Source: Desertimonas sp963772825
GTDB lineage: Bacteria > Actinomycetota > Acidimicrobiia > Acidimicrobiales > Ilumatobacteraceae
Assembly (NCBI GenBank): GCA_963772825.1
Contig: CAVYYX010000011.1
Location: 186,001 to 250,000 of the forward strand
DNA length: 64,000 nt
Direction of reading: 5' to 3'
The notes beneath the pieces are model-generated. The model was not told the origin of the DNA, searched no databases, and saw only the letters and a program-made list of their open reading frames with translations. Every line of letters starts with the position of its first letter. The first letter of the stretch is position 1. A program made the translations under genes and the position numbers. Of the stretch, positions 38,775 through 47,900 are shown one piece after another.

Positions 38775-39881
38775 TCAGCGAGGTTCCCGGGGCAGGCCGA
38801 GCACCCGTTCGCCGAGAATGTTGCGCATCACGTTCGAGGTACCTCCCATGATCGTGTAGCCGGGGGCGTAGACGAGCCCCTGCACCACGTCGTCCCACAG
38901 GGTCGCTGCCGGGCCGAGCACGCGGGCGACGAAGCTGGCGACGCGCTGCTCGTGCTCGGTGCAGAAGCACTTCGTGGCGGCCGAGAAGCCGGTCGGCGCC
39001 TGGCCGAGGGCCTCGCGGATGACGAGGATCCTCCCGATCCGATAGCCCGACTCCAAGGCGGCGATCTCCTGGCGCACGAGGGCGTTCTTTCGGTCGGCGC
39101 GCTCGAGGGCGATCCGATACAGGGCGTGGTTGGACACGAGCCGATCGATGCCGCCGCGCTCGTGCTCGAGCTGACGCATCGTCTGCTTGAAGGCCTTCCC
39201 TTCGACGCCGACGAGGTTGTCGAGGGGCACCCGCACGTCGGAGAAGAAGACCTCGCAGAAGTGGCGGTTCGTCGTCATGTCCTTGATCGGGCGGACCTCG
39301 ATGCCGGTCGAGCTCATCGGCACGACGATCTCGCTGATCCCTTCGTGGGGCGGCCCCTCGCTCGACGTCCGGCAGATCAGGTAGCAGTAGTCGGCAACGG
39401 CGGCGAAGCTCGTCCAGATCTTCTGCCCGTTGATCACCCATTCGTCGCCGTCACGGCGCGCTGTCGTGCGCAGCGATGCGAGATCGCTGCCGGCTTCCGG
39501 TTCCGACATCCCGATCGACCACGTTGTCTCGCCGCGGAGGATGCCCGGCAGGTACTCGTCGCGTTGGTCCTGGCGCCCGAAGGCGATCAACGACGGCCCC
39601 ATCTGCCGATCGGCGAACCACATCGCGGCGATCGGCGCCCCGGCCGAGATCAGTTCCTCGCCGATGATCAAGCGGTCGATCGCCGGGCGGCCCGCCCCGC
39701 CGTGCTCGGTCGGCCAGGTGAGCCCGATCCATCCGCGGGAGGCGAGCTCGGCGGCCAGCTCCTTGGAGTAGCCGTTGATCCACGAGTCGTTGTGCCGGCC
39801 GAACCGTGCCACAGCGTCGGCGGCGAACTCCCGCGCCTCCTTGCGCAGCGCCTCCTGCTCGGCGGTCCAGGCGAAGTCCAC
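38775..39881 (-). CDS. Acyl-CoA dehydrogenase
   Basis: 368 residues. The N-terminal helical domain has DFAWTAEQEALRKEAREFA. The beta-domain has SIGMSEPEAGSDLASLRTTA and WVINGQKIWTSFAAVADYCY, and the C-terminal domain ends GYTIMGGTSNVMRNILGERV. It is an FAD enzyme making trans-2-enoyl-CoA; the likely electron acceptor is the ETF. The FadE17/FadE-like sequence suggests branched, sterol or aromatic acyl substrates, but this cannot be decided here. It stands alone between two secreted-protein genes. Confidence 0.9.
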   Translation of the reverse strand: MDFAWTAEQEALRKEAREFAADAVARFGRHNDSWINGYSKELAAELASRGWIGLTWPTEHGGAGRPAIDRLIIGEELISAGAPIAAMWFADRQMGPSLIAFGRQDQRDEYLPGILRGETTWSIGMSEPEAGSDLASLRTTARRDGDEWVINGQKIWTSFAAVADYCYLICRTSSEGPPHEGISEIVVPMSSTGIEVRPIKDMTTNRHFCEVFFSDVRVPLDNLVGVEGKAFKQTMRQLEHERGGIDRLVSNHALYRIALERADRKNALVRQEIAALESGYRIGRILVIREALGQAPTGFSAATKCFCTEHEQRVASFVARVLGPAATLWDDVVQGLVYAPGYTIMGGTSNVMRNILGERVLGLPREPR

Positions 39882-39902
39882 CCGAGCGAGGCTACGACGG
39901 AT

Positions 39903-41525
39903 TCAGCAGCCGTAGAAGATCCAGGTCACCACTCCGGCGTCGATGCGGATCCACGCCTGCACGGCGCTTCGCGGCGCGATCTCATTGACCGCCTCGGGCG
40001 ACAGGTGCGTCCCCTCGACGCACTGCCCATCGCTCGCCACCTCGCCGAGGATGATCGCGGCGAGTCCCGACGGCATCGTGCGGACCTGCGTGCTGTTGTT
40101 GATCACGAGGTAGTCCGGCTCGTTGTTGACGATGTCGATGACCGTGCCCTCGGTCAGCACCGTCTGGGCGGTGTCGCCTTCGAAGATGCACAGGACGTCG
40201 ATGCCGAGCGCGTTGTTCGTCGCGTCGTAGCCGGTGACGAACCCCGCCCACAGGCCGTCGGGGATCACCGGGCCGAGCTGGCCGCTGGCACCGCAACCGC
40301 TGCCGCGGACCGGCTCGGTACCGAGTTGAGGCACGTTCTGGAACGACCCGTAGGGCCACACGTGGCCGACGCCGTCGCTGTAGTCGGGGTAGGCGGGTGG
40401 CAGATTGGCCGCTTGCGGGGCAGCGGGCATCGCCGGGAAGCCGCAGCCCCAGAGGATCCACGTCACCTGGCCACCGTCGATCCGAACCCACGCTTGGCGT
40501 GCAGGATCGGGATTGTGACCAGCGGCCGGGGCTTCGACGCACTCGCCGTCGACGACGGCGCTATCGCGCAGCACGATGCCGGGAGCGGCCGGTGCCGTAC
40601 GCACTCGGGTGTTGTTGTTGACGACGAGGTAGTCGGGCTCGTCGTTGATGATGGTCGCCGTGCCTTCGCTCACGACGTGCTGAGCGGCGGCGCCGGTAAA
40701 GATGCAGAGCAGGTCGATGCCGACGGTCGGGGTGCTCTCATCGGTCACGAAGCCGGCCCACAGACCGTCCGGGATCACGTCGCCGATCTGGCCCTGGCTG
40801 CCGCAGCCCGTGCCACGGACCGGCTCGCTGCCCATTCGGGGGACGTTCCAGAACGGCCCGTACGGCCAGATCGCGGCAGCGGGATCGACGACGGCAGGGG
40901 GTGGTGACACTTCGCCGACGGGAGCCGTAGCGGCGTCCTCGTGACAGCGCGCGAAGCACCCGACAGGACCGGTCGCGGAAGGCGGGGGGTACTCGGCCGC
41001 GAGCAGCTCGAGGCTGCTGGTGATCGCGTCAAGTGTCGCTTGATCGGTGTCGCTGAAGTAGGCGAAGCTCACCGTCACGGTGAACTGCTGGGTGCTGTCG
41101 CCCATCACGACGTCCTCGTACAGCAGGCCGCCTTCGCAGCCGGTGAACCACGTTCGCTGCCCGCTGAAGACGCCCTGGGCGTATGGCTGCTCCGAGTTCG
41201 ATTCGCACCACGTGATGTCCGTGGCGGCGGCGCCGGCGCGGAACGGTTCGACCCAGACGCTCATCGACGGGAACGAATCGTTGCCCATCGGGCGACTGGC
41301 GTAGATGGTGGGGTTGACGGTTCGGTCGGTCGCCACGGCGGGCGCCGTGCTGACGTTGCCCCAGTCGGCCGGCACCGAGATGGCGACCGTGCCGGTGTCG
41401 TCGACGATGCGTTGGAAACCTGCGGGCGGTGATCCAGACGGGGCCGCGGCCGTCGTGACGCCGGCGGCGAGGACGGATGTCGCGAGACCGGCGATCGAGG
41501 CCAGCAGAGCGGTTGCAGTTCGCAT
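39903..41525 (-). CDS. Secreted protein with two tandem ~155-residue Cys-containing repeats
   Basis: 540 residues. A signal peptide (ATALLASIAGLATSVLAAGV) is followed by a domain of ~160 residues resembling PsbP/serine-protease-associated N-domains (VAISVPADWGNV; SFAYFSDTDQATLDAI). Two copies of one unit then follow. Each begins WPYG-F-NVP--G-EPVRG-GCG, continues IPDGLWAGFV, IDLLCIF/IDVLCIF, NDEPDYLV/NNEPDYLV and N-TQVRT or NNTRVRT, and ends QAW-RIDGGQVTWILWGC or QAWIRIDAGVVTWIFYGC. Conserved cysteines suggest disulfides. No family is recognised. Probable extracellular binding modules. Confidence 0.75.
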   Translation of the reverse strand: MRTATALLASIAGLATSVLAAGVTTAAAPSGSPPAGFQRIVDDTGTVAISVPADWGNVSTAPAVATDRTVNPTIYASRPMGNDSFPSMSVWVEPFRAGAAATDITWCESNSEQPYAQGVFSGQRTWFTGCEGGLLYEDVVMGDSTQQFTVTVSFAYFSDTDQATLDAITSSLELLAAEYPPPSATGPVGCFARCHEDAATAPVGEVSPPPAVVDPAAAIWPYGPFWNVPRMGSEPVRGTGCGSQGQIGDVIPDGLWAGFVTDESTPTVGIDLLCIFTGAAAQHVVSEGTATIINDEPDYLVVNNNTRVRTAPAAPGIVLRDSAVVDGECVEAPAAGHNPDPARQAWVRIDGGQVTWILWGCGFPAMPAAPQAANLPPAYPDYSDGVGHVWPYGSFQNVPQLGTEPVRGSGCGASGQLGPVIPDGLWAGFVTGYDATNNALGIDVLCIFEGDTAQTVLTEGTVIDIVNNEPDYLVINNSTQVRTMPSGLAAIILGEVASDGQCVEGTHLSPEAVNEIAPRSAVQAWIRIDAGVVTWIFYGC

Positions 41526-41630
41526 GTGGTGACACCCTTCTGTCGTGCGGTCGTGTGCCGTTCTGACGCGTTCGGACCGTGATGCGTTCCCGAGTCACGG
41601 AGTCGTTGCCGCTGGCGCCCGGATAGCCTC

Positions 41631-41650
41631 GCACAAGTTCAATACAAGTG
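41631..41650. promoter_or_regulatory. Putative GntR operator upstream of icd
   Basis: GCACAAGTTCAATACAAGTG matches ATACAACTCTAATACAAGTG of the acn-gntR intergenic region at 15 of 20 positions, including ten identical bases at the right side. It ends 16 bp before the icd ATG, near where a transcription start would lie, so a repressor site is plausible. Confidence 0.5.
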
Positions 41651-41666
41651 AGGAGTCGCCACGCCA

Positions 41667-42884
41667 ATGGCCAAGATCAAGGTGCAGAACCCAGTCGTCG
41701 AGATGGATGGCGATGAGATGACGAGGATCATCTGGGCGTTCATCAAGGACCAGCTGATCCTGCCGTACCTCGACGTCGACCTCAAGTACTTCGACCTGTC
41801 GATCGAGAGTCGCGACGCCACCGACGACCAGATCACGATCGACTCCGCCAACGCAACCAAGCAGTACGGCGTCGCCGTGAAGTGCGCAACGATCACTCCG
41901 GACGAGGCGCGCGTCGAGGAGTTCGGCTTGAAGAAGATGTGGCGCTCGCCGAACGGCACGATCCGCAACATTCTCGGCGGTGTCGTGTTCCGCGAGCCGA
42001 TCATCATCTCCAACATTCCCCGGCTCGTGCCGGGTTGGACGAAGCCGATCGTCATCGGCCGTCACGCCCACGCCGATCAGTACAAGGCCACGGACTTCAA
42101 GGTGCCCGGTGCCGGCACGCTGACCCTCACGTACACGCCTGCCGACGGTGGCGAGCCGATGCAGTTCGAGGTCGCCGAGTACCCCGACGGCGGGGGCATC
42201 GCGATGGGGATGTACAACTTCTCAGCGTCGATCCGCGACTTCGCGAGGGCGTCGCTGCGCTACGGACTCAACCGCAACTACCCCGTCTACCTGTCGACGA
42301 AGAACACGATCCTCAAGGCCTACGACGGGATGTTCAAAGACCTCTTCCAGGAGGTCTTCGACGACGAGTTCGCCGACGAGTTCGCCGCCGCCGGGCTCAC
42401 CTACGAGCATCGCCTGATCGACGACATGGTCGCCCAGGTGATGAAGTGGGAGGGCGGCTACGTGTGGGCGTGCAAGAACTACGACGGCGACGTGCAGTCC
42501 GACACCATCGCCCAGGGCTTCGGCTCGCTCGGGCTGATGACGTCGGTGTTGATGACGCCCGACGGCAAGACGGTCGAGGCCGAGGCCGCCCACGGCACGG
42601 TGACCCGCCACTACCGCGAGCACCAGAAGGGCAACCCGACCTCGACCAACCCGATCGCGTCGATCTTCGCCTGGACGGGTGGCCTGAAGCACCGCGGCAA
42701 GCTCGACGGCACGCCGGAGGTCACCGAGTTCGCCGAAACCCTCGAGCGCGTGTGTGTCGAGGCGGTGGAGGGCGGCGAGATGACCAAGGACCTCGCCCTG
42801 CTCGTCGCCAAGGATGCCCCCTACCTCAACACCGAGGACTTCCTCGCCGCCATCGACCGCCGCCTCCAGGCCCAGATGTCCTGA
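41667..42884 (+). CDS. icd: NADP-dependent isocitrate dehydrogenase (eukaryote-like homodimer type)
   Basis: 405 residues. KIKVQNPVVEMDGDEMTRII at the start, the substrate loop WRSPNGTIRNILGG, the NADP-specificity segment IGRHAHADQYKATD, and EAAHGTVTRHYREHQKG are all typical of the type II/eukaryotic ICD subfamily also found in mycobacteria (Icd1). It converts isocitrate to 2-oxoglutarate with NADPH formation. It is monocistronic, with a hairpin terminator at 42891-42940 and a motif shared with the acn promoter just upstream. Confidence 0.97.
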   Translation: MAKIKVQNPVVEMDGDEMTRIIWAFIKDQLILPYLDVDLKYFDLSIESRDATDDQITIDSANATKQYGVAVKCATITPDEARVEEFGLKKMWRSPNGTIRNILGGVVFREPIIISNIPRLVPGWTKPIVIGRHAHADQYKATDFKVPGAGTLTLTYTPADGGEPMQFEVAEYPDGGGIAMGMYNFSASIRDFARASLRYGLNRNYPVYLSTKNTILKAYDGMFKDLFQEVFDDEFADEFAAAGLTYEHRLIDDMVAQVMKWEGGYVWACKNYDGDVQSDTIAQGFGSLGLMTSVLMTPDGKTVEAEAAHGTVTRHYREHQKGNPTSTNPIASIFAWTGGLKHRGKLDGTPEVTEFAETLERVCVEAVEGGEMTKDLALLVAKDAPYLNTEDFLAAIDRRLQAQMS

Positions 42885-42890
42885 TCCGAA

Positions 42891-42940
42891 GTTCCGAGGC
42901 CAATTGTGAGCAGGATCTTGCTCACAAGTGGCGCTGGAAC
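42891..42940. terminator. Bidirectional hairpin between icd and the ABC operon
   Basis: TTGTGAGCA (42904-42912) and TGCTCACAA (42919-42927) form a perfect stem around a GGATCT loop. The stem is extended by GCCA/TGGC and GTTCC/GGAAC (42891-42895, 42936-42940). It lies between convergent stops and probably terminates both transcripts. Confidence 0.7.
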
Positions 42941-42965
42941 GATTCGCGCCCAACTGCCGGGGCGG

Positions 42966-44080
42966 CTACTTCAGGGAGCCGCTGACGTCGATGCCCTTGG
43001 TGAAGAAGCGTTGGCCGAAGAAGAACACGAGGATCGGGATGGCCATGGCGATGATCGCCCCCGCTTGAATGAGGTTCGCCGCCGACTGGTACAACCCGAT
43101 GAATCCGTACAGCCCGACGGAGATCGGGTACTTGTCGAGGTCGCCGGCGAGGTAGACGAGCGGCTCGAAGAAGTCGTTCCAGGCGAAGAAGAAGTGGAAC
43201 AGGGCGACGGCGACGATCGCCGCCCTGGCCTGCGGGACGATGATCGTCATCAGGATGCGCAGCGGATCCGGCGCCGTCGATCGTCGCGGCCTCATCGAGC
43301 TCGCGGGGGATCGTCATGAAGAACTGGCGGAGCAGGAACACGTTGAAAGCGTTGGCGAAGAAGTGCGGGACGATCAGCGGCAGCCACGTGCCGATCCAAC
43401 CGAGGCGCTGATACACGGCGTAGGTCGGAACGATCGTGACGAAGCGGGGCAGGATGATGGCGGCGATCAGCGACGCCATGATCAGCTTCTCGAACGGGAC
43501 GTTGAAGCGCGACAGTCCGTAGGCGACGAGCACGGACGAGATGAGCGTCCCGGCCATGCCGAGCCCGGCGATGACGCCGGTGTTGAACAGCAACTTGGGA
43601 AGGTCGAGGATCCGGGCCACGGTCGAGAAGTTGTCCCAGTGAACGTCGAGAGTGGTCGCCGGCTCGAGCGTGCGCCAGCGGCCCTCCCACTCGATGAGGA
43701 CGCTCGGGTTCGTCCGGATCGACGAATCCACTGGCCTCGCGGCCCTTGTCGACGAGGGCGAGCTCGCGAGTCCCGTCGTCGAACGGGACGACCACGATCG
43801 GGTACTCCTCGCCGTCGATCGTTGCCGTTTCCGGCGACATCGGCAGGATCGGCTGGCGGGGGTCGGACATCTGCTCGGGACTCTTCAGCCCGGTGATGAA
43901 CCCGTAGGCGAGGGGGAGGAGGTAGGCCACGACGAAGATGATGGCGAACAGCGTGACGGTGGCCTTGGTGAGATAGCGCCGCGTCGGCCGGTCCAGGTCC
44001 TTGTAGCCGCCTCGCGCTTGCCGCCACCGCCTCCGGGTCGCCGGGATCTCGGCCTCGACCGGTGGTGCCATGAGCGCCAT
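42966..44080 (-). pseudogene. Carbohydrate ABC transporter permease (MalG-type), two frameshifts
   Basis: The start is ATG 44080, which follows the first permease's stop. The N-terminal TM (AIIFVVAYLLPLAYGFITGL) is in one frame to about 43735. A second frame gives ILDLPKLLFNTGVIAGLGMA and the LSRFNVPFEKLIMASLIAAI region. The third, from ~43265, gives MTIIVPQARAAIVAVALFHF to the end, FGQRFFTKGIDVSG. The EAA-type loop ELDEAATIDGAG is at a frame junction. It is the inner-membrane partner of the upstream permease. Either sequence errors or inactivation; about 370 residues if intact. Confidence 0.75.
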
Positions 44081-44081
44081 C

Positions 44082-45085
44082 TCAGCGCTTCCTCTCGTAT
44101 TGGTAGTGGACCCAGTAGCGGGCCGACCAGAACACGAGTGCGGTCAACGTCATGATGACGATGAACATCGCCCACGCCAGCGTCGACCCGTACCCGCCGT
44201 CGTAGATCGTGAACGTCTCGCGAAAGAAGTACATCGTGTAGAACAGCGACGCGCCGTCTGGTGCGCCATTTCCATCGGTCAACACGTAGGGGACGATGAA
44301 GTACTGGCCAAGGACGACGAGCGCGATCACGAGGTTGTAGAACGTGACCGGCGAGATCATCGGCCACGTCACATGGCGGAATACCTTCCAGGCGTTGGCG
44401 CCGTCGATGCGCGCCGCCTCGTAGAGGTCGACCGGCACGCTGCGCAGCGACGCCATGTAGATGATCATCGCGTTGCCGATGCCCCACAGGGCGATGATCC
44501 CCAACGAAGGGATGACCCAGGTGGTGTCGTTCATCCAGTCCGGCGGGTCGAGGCCGAACGCCCGCAGGATGCGGTTGAGCCATCCGGTCGTGTCGTTGAA
44601 GAAGCCCTGCCACACGAACGACGCGGCCACGAACGGCACGATCGCCGGCAGGTAGAACAGAACGCGGAACACCGGCGATCCCCAGAGGTGCCGCGACGTC
44701 AAGAGGTAGGCGATCCCCAGCGGCACGAGCATCGTCATGCGGCAGGAAGATCACCGCGAAGCGCAGCGTGACGAGCGCCGAGTGACGCACCGTCGGGGTC
44801 CTCGAAGAGCCGCCGCCAGTTGTCGAGACCGATGAACTTCGTGTCGATGTCGTCCTGGTCGACGAGCTCGTAGTTGGTGAACGAGAACACAAACGACGCG
44901 ACGAGGGGGATGAGGTAGAAGACGCTGAGCCCGATCAACCACGGGGAGACGAACAGCAGGCCAGTTCGTCGGCGGCGCCGCTCCCCGAGAGAGCGTCGAC
45001 GGTGGCGCAACCGACCCGGCCGAGAGGTCTCCCGGCCGGGTCGGTCGGCGACGACTGCGTCGACCGGATCAGTGATCAACGCCAT
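44082..45085 (-). pseudogene. Carbohydrate ABC transporter permease (MalF-type), two frameshifts
   Basis: The N-terminal part (RRRRTGLLFVSPWLIGLSVF, FTNYELVDQDDIDTKFIGLD) runs from the start at 45085 to about 44800. A short middle piece (VRHSALVTLRFAVIFLP) is in a second frame. From 44738 a third frame gives LVPLGIAYLLTSRHLWGSPV and the EAA loop DLYEAARIDGANAWKVFRHV through to the stop. The protein would be about 330 residues with six TMs. It lies between the binding protein and the second permease, with the stop 2 bp from the next start. Confidence 0.75.
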
Positions 45086-45112
45086 CGCAACGCACCCAAT
45101 ATCGGTCGGGAC

Positions 45113-46622
45113 TCAGCCCGACGTCGTTGCCGGCTCCGTGCCGGCAGGTTCGGTACCGGCAGATGCATCACCGGCGGGCTCGGTTCCCGGAACGGTCGGC
45201 GCCGGGGCGCCGGCGAACACCGGATCGAGCGCAACGCGCAATTCCTCGGCGGCCGCTGGCACGTCCATGGGCAGCTCCGTCGTGAGGCGGTCCTCCCACG
45301 TGTCGATCACGATCTCTGCCTCGAAGAAGTTCGGCATGTTCGACTCGTGGCTCGGCACGTCCGGCCGCTCCAACCCGGCAAGGGCGGCGTCCCAGTTGAC
45401 CCCTTGCGGGAACAGCTCGTCGAGACCTGCGAAGAACGGCTCACGCAGGTCCTCGCGGGCGGGGAGCGCACCGTAGGTGTCGAGGAGCACGGGCGCAGCG
45501 TCGTCGAGAAGGTAGGTCAGCGCCTCGAAGGCTGCCTCGGGATTCTCGGTCGACGACAGGATGCGGAACGTGTCGGCGTGCAGCTTCGACGTCGCCTCAC
45601 CGTTGTACTCCGGCATCACGGCGAGGTCCCAGAACTCCCTGCCGACGCCGTTCTCGTCGCGCACGCAGCACGTGTACCACAGATGGGTGTTGGCCATCGC
45701 CACGTTGCCCGTGTTGAAGGCGTTGAGCGCCCCGAGCACGTCGGATTCCATCTCCGACTGGTTCGGCGCCGCCCCGGCGGTGATCAGGTCGTTGTACCAC
45801 TGCCACGCCTCGATCCAGTGCTCGGGAATCTGCGCCGTGCCGTCCTCGGCGACGAACGATCCCAGGTCCGAAGAATGTGCCAATGGAGCGGGCGTCGTCG
45901 TTGAACTGCTGGTGGAAGCCCCACTGCACGATGTTGTCACGGTCGAAGTCCGGACTCGTCGCGTCGTTGCCGTTGGCGTCGACCGTCAACAGCATCGCCA
46001 GCTCGGCGACCTTGTCCATGTCCCACGGGTCACCGTCGGCGTACGGCTCGCCGTACGCCGCCGGTGGGTAGTCGAGGCCGGCCTCGTCGAAGAGGTCCTT
46101 GTTGTAGTAGATGGCCGACGGGAACACGCCGAATGGCAGCGCGGTCAGCGCTCCGTCCTCCTCCCGCCAGAAGTCGACCTGCGCCTCGTCGTATCCCGAG
46201 AGGTCGAACCCCGTCGACTCGACGAGCGGCTCGAGGTCGAGGAACTGGCCGGCGAACGAGTTCGAGCCGCGGATGCCAACCGGGCCGATGATGTCGGGTG
46301 CGTCGCCTGCCGCGATCTGGGTGGCCAGCGTCTCGATAGGCGACCTCGTTGTCGACGAGCTCGACCTGCAGTTCGATGGCGTCCTGACTGGCGTTGAATT
46401 CCTCGGCGACCGTCTCCTGGGCGGTGATCTGCTCGGGCTCTGTGCCGGTGCCGAGGCCGACGAACCAGCGCACCGTCACCGGTTCGCCGGACTGTGGCCG
46501 GGCCGCGCCGACCGAGCCGCCGACCGCTGAGAGGATCGCCGCGGCGGCGAGCACCCCGGTTGACCAGTCGTCGGGAGCGCCTCGTACCTCCGGGCGCCGA
46601 CGCGATATCTCGATAGCTTCAC
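45113..46622 (-). pseudogene. Sugar ABC transporter substrate-binding protein, about three frameshifts
   Basis: The start is GTG 46622 with AGGAG upstream; it overlaps the LacI stop (GTGA). The frame changes near 46560, where the hydrophobic signal segment (STGVLAAAAILSAVGGSVGA) begins, near 46340, and near 45880. Family I extracellular solute-binding text is clear: VRWFVGLGTGTEPEQITAQE, AIYYNKDLFDEAGLDYPPAA, WDMDKVAELAMLLT, WIEAWQWYNDLITAGAAP, EAAFEALTYLLDD. It would be a ~480-residue lipid- or TM-anchored sugar-binding protein with an Ala/Thr/Pro/Gly-rich C-terminal tail. It is the first transporter gene of the LacI-ABC operon. Confidence 0.75.
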
Positions 46623-47782
46623 GATGTTGCTCTCCTGTTCTCACCACTGGACGTGGAGCCTGCGACAGGGGTGTGGGAGGTCGTGTCCTCTCGTACCCCG
46701 CGTGTCTGGTTGTGTTTCGCGGCGTCGGAACCGACGCCGGCGACTGGTCGGGTCGACTGCCGGATCACGAGCGGTCCGCTGACCGTCGTGGTGGTCGCCC
46801 CGTTGGCGGCTTCCCCCGAAACGAGCTTGACCAGCAGATCGACCGCCGAAGCGCCGATCGCGGCGACGTCCTGGCTGATCGTCGACAGCGGTGGCGAAGT
46901 TTGGCTGGCGATCGGCAGGTCGTCGAAGCCGATCACGGCGATGTCGTCGGGAACCCGCAGTCCGGCCGCGGCGATGGCCTGCATCGCTCCGGCGGCCATC
47001 AGGTCGTTGCAGGCGAACACCGAGTCGGGGCGGTGGGCGAGCAGTCGGCGCATCGCCTCATAGCCGGATTCGATCGAGAAGTCGCCGCGCTCGACGAGTC
47101 GGGTGTCGACCTCGATGCCGTTGCGGTACAGCGCCCGCTCGTAGCCGACCTGGCGGTCGCGACCGTCGATACGGTCCGGCGGCCCGAGGATGATGGCGAT
47201 CCGCCGACCACCGCCTTCGACGAGGTGGTCGACGGCCGTTGAGGCGCTGGCCTCGTTGGTCAGCTCGATGTGCGGGACGTCTACACGCGACGGGTGGCGC
47301 CCGACGAGGACGCACGGGTGCGGGCCGTCGAGGAGGTCCTCGACCCAAGGCGATCCGAGGGCGACCCCGGAGATGATCACGCCGTCGACGAAGCCAGTGC
47401 GGAAGCTGTCGCGGAGTGACTGGCTCGGCTCGGTGGCCGCCATCCACAACATCAGCCCTTGTCCGGAGGCCGTCGCCGCGTCGGCCACCGCTTCGAGCAG
47501 ATGGGCCTCGTAGGGAGCGCTGATCAGGTGGCCACCGGGGAGCACGAGTCCGAGGACGCCGGCGCGGCCCGAGGCGAGCGAGCGGGCGGCGCTGTTCGGG
47601 CGGTAGCCGAGCTGGTCGGCGATCATCCGGACGCGGGTGCGCACGTCGGCACTGACCCGGGCGTGTCCGTTGAGGGCCCGCGAGGCGGTGGCCCGCGACA
47701 CGCCGCTCATGCGGGCGACATCCTCGAGGGTGACCGGCCGCGACCGGCCACCAGCGTCGTCCCCAGACACAACAGCGAACAC
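46619..47782 (-). CDS. LacI-family transcriptional regulator (CelR/BglR-like)
   Basis: 387 residues from the GTG at 47782 (GTG 47770 is an alternative). The helix-turn-helix is PVTLEDVARMSGVSRATASRA with hinge helix RPNSAARSLASGR, followed by a periplasmic-binding-like sensor (GVIISGVALG, RIAIILGPPDRIDGR, SVFACNDLMAAGAMQAIAAA, IAVIGFDDLPIA). The C-terminal ~35 residues are a polar tail. It overlaps the binding-protein start by 4 bp and so is co-transcribed with the importer. It probably binds TGGAAGCGCTCTCA at 47824-47837 and is released by a cello-oligosaccharide or beta-glucoside. Confidence 0.9.
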   Translation of the reverse strand: MFAVVSGDDAGGRSRPVTLEDVARMSGVSRATASRALNGHARVSADVRTRVRMIADQLGYRPNSAARSLASGRAGVLGLVLPGGHLISAPYEAHLLEAVADAATASGQGLMLWMAATEPSQSLRDSFRTGFVDGVIISGVALGSPWVEDLLDGPHPCVLVGRHPSRVDVPHIELTNEASASTAVDHLVEGGGRRIAIILGPPDRIDGRDRQVGYERALYRNGIEVDTRLVERGDFSIESGYEAMRRLLAHRPDSVFACNDLMAAGAMQAIAAAGLRVPDDIAVIGFDDLPIASQTSPPLSTISQDVAAIGASAVDLLVKLVSGEAANGATTTTVSGPLVIRQSTRPVAGVGSDAAKHNQTRGVREDTTSHTPVAGSTSSGENRRATS

Positions 47783-47823
47783 CCCCGATTGCTCAGAATC
47801 CCCCGGCTGCCACGCGTTTGCAG

Positions 47824-47837
47824 TGGAAGCGCTCTCA
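47824..47837. promoter_or_regulatory. CelR-like LacI-family operator
   Basis: TGGAAGCGCTCTCA differs from the CelR box TGGGAGCGCTCCCA of actinobacterial cellulose regulators at only two positions. It lies in the 118-bp divergent region between the LacI gene and the beta-glucosidase and could control both. Confidence 0.75.
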
Positions 47838-47900
47838 CCGTACGATTCGCGGCGGCCGCTGTCAAGTGGTCGGAGAGATGACGCAGATCTAACTGGGGGA

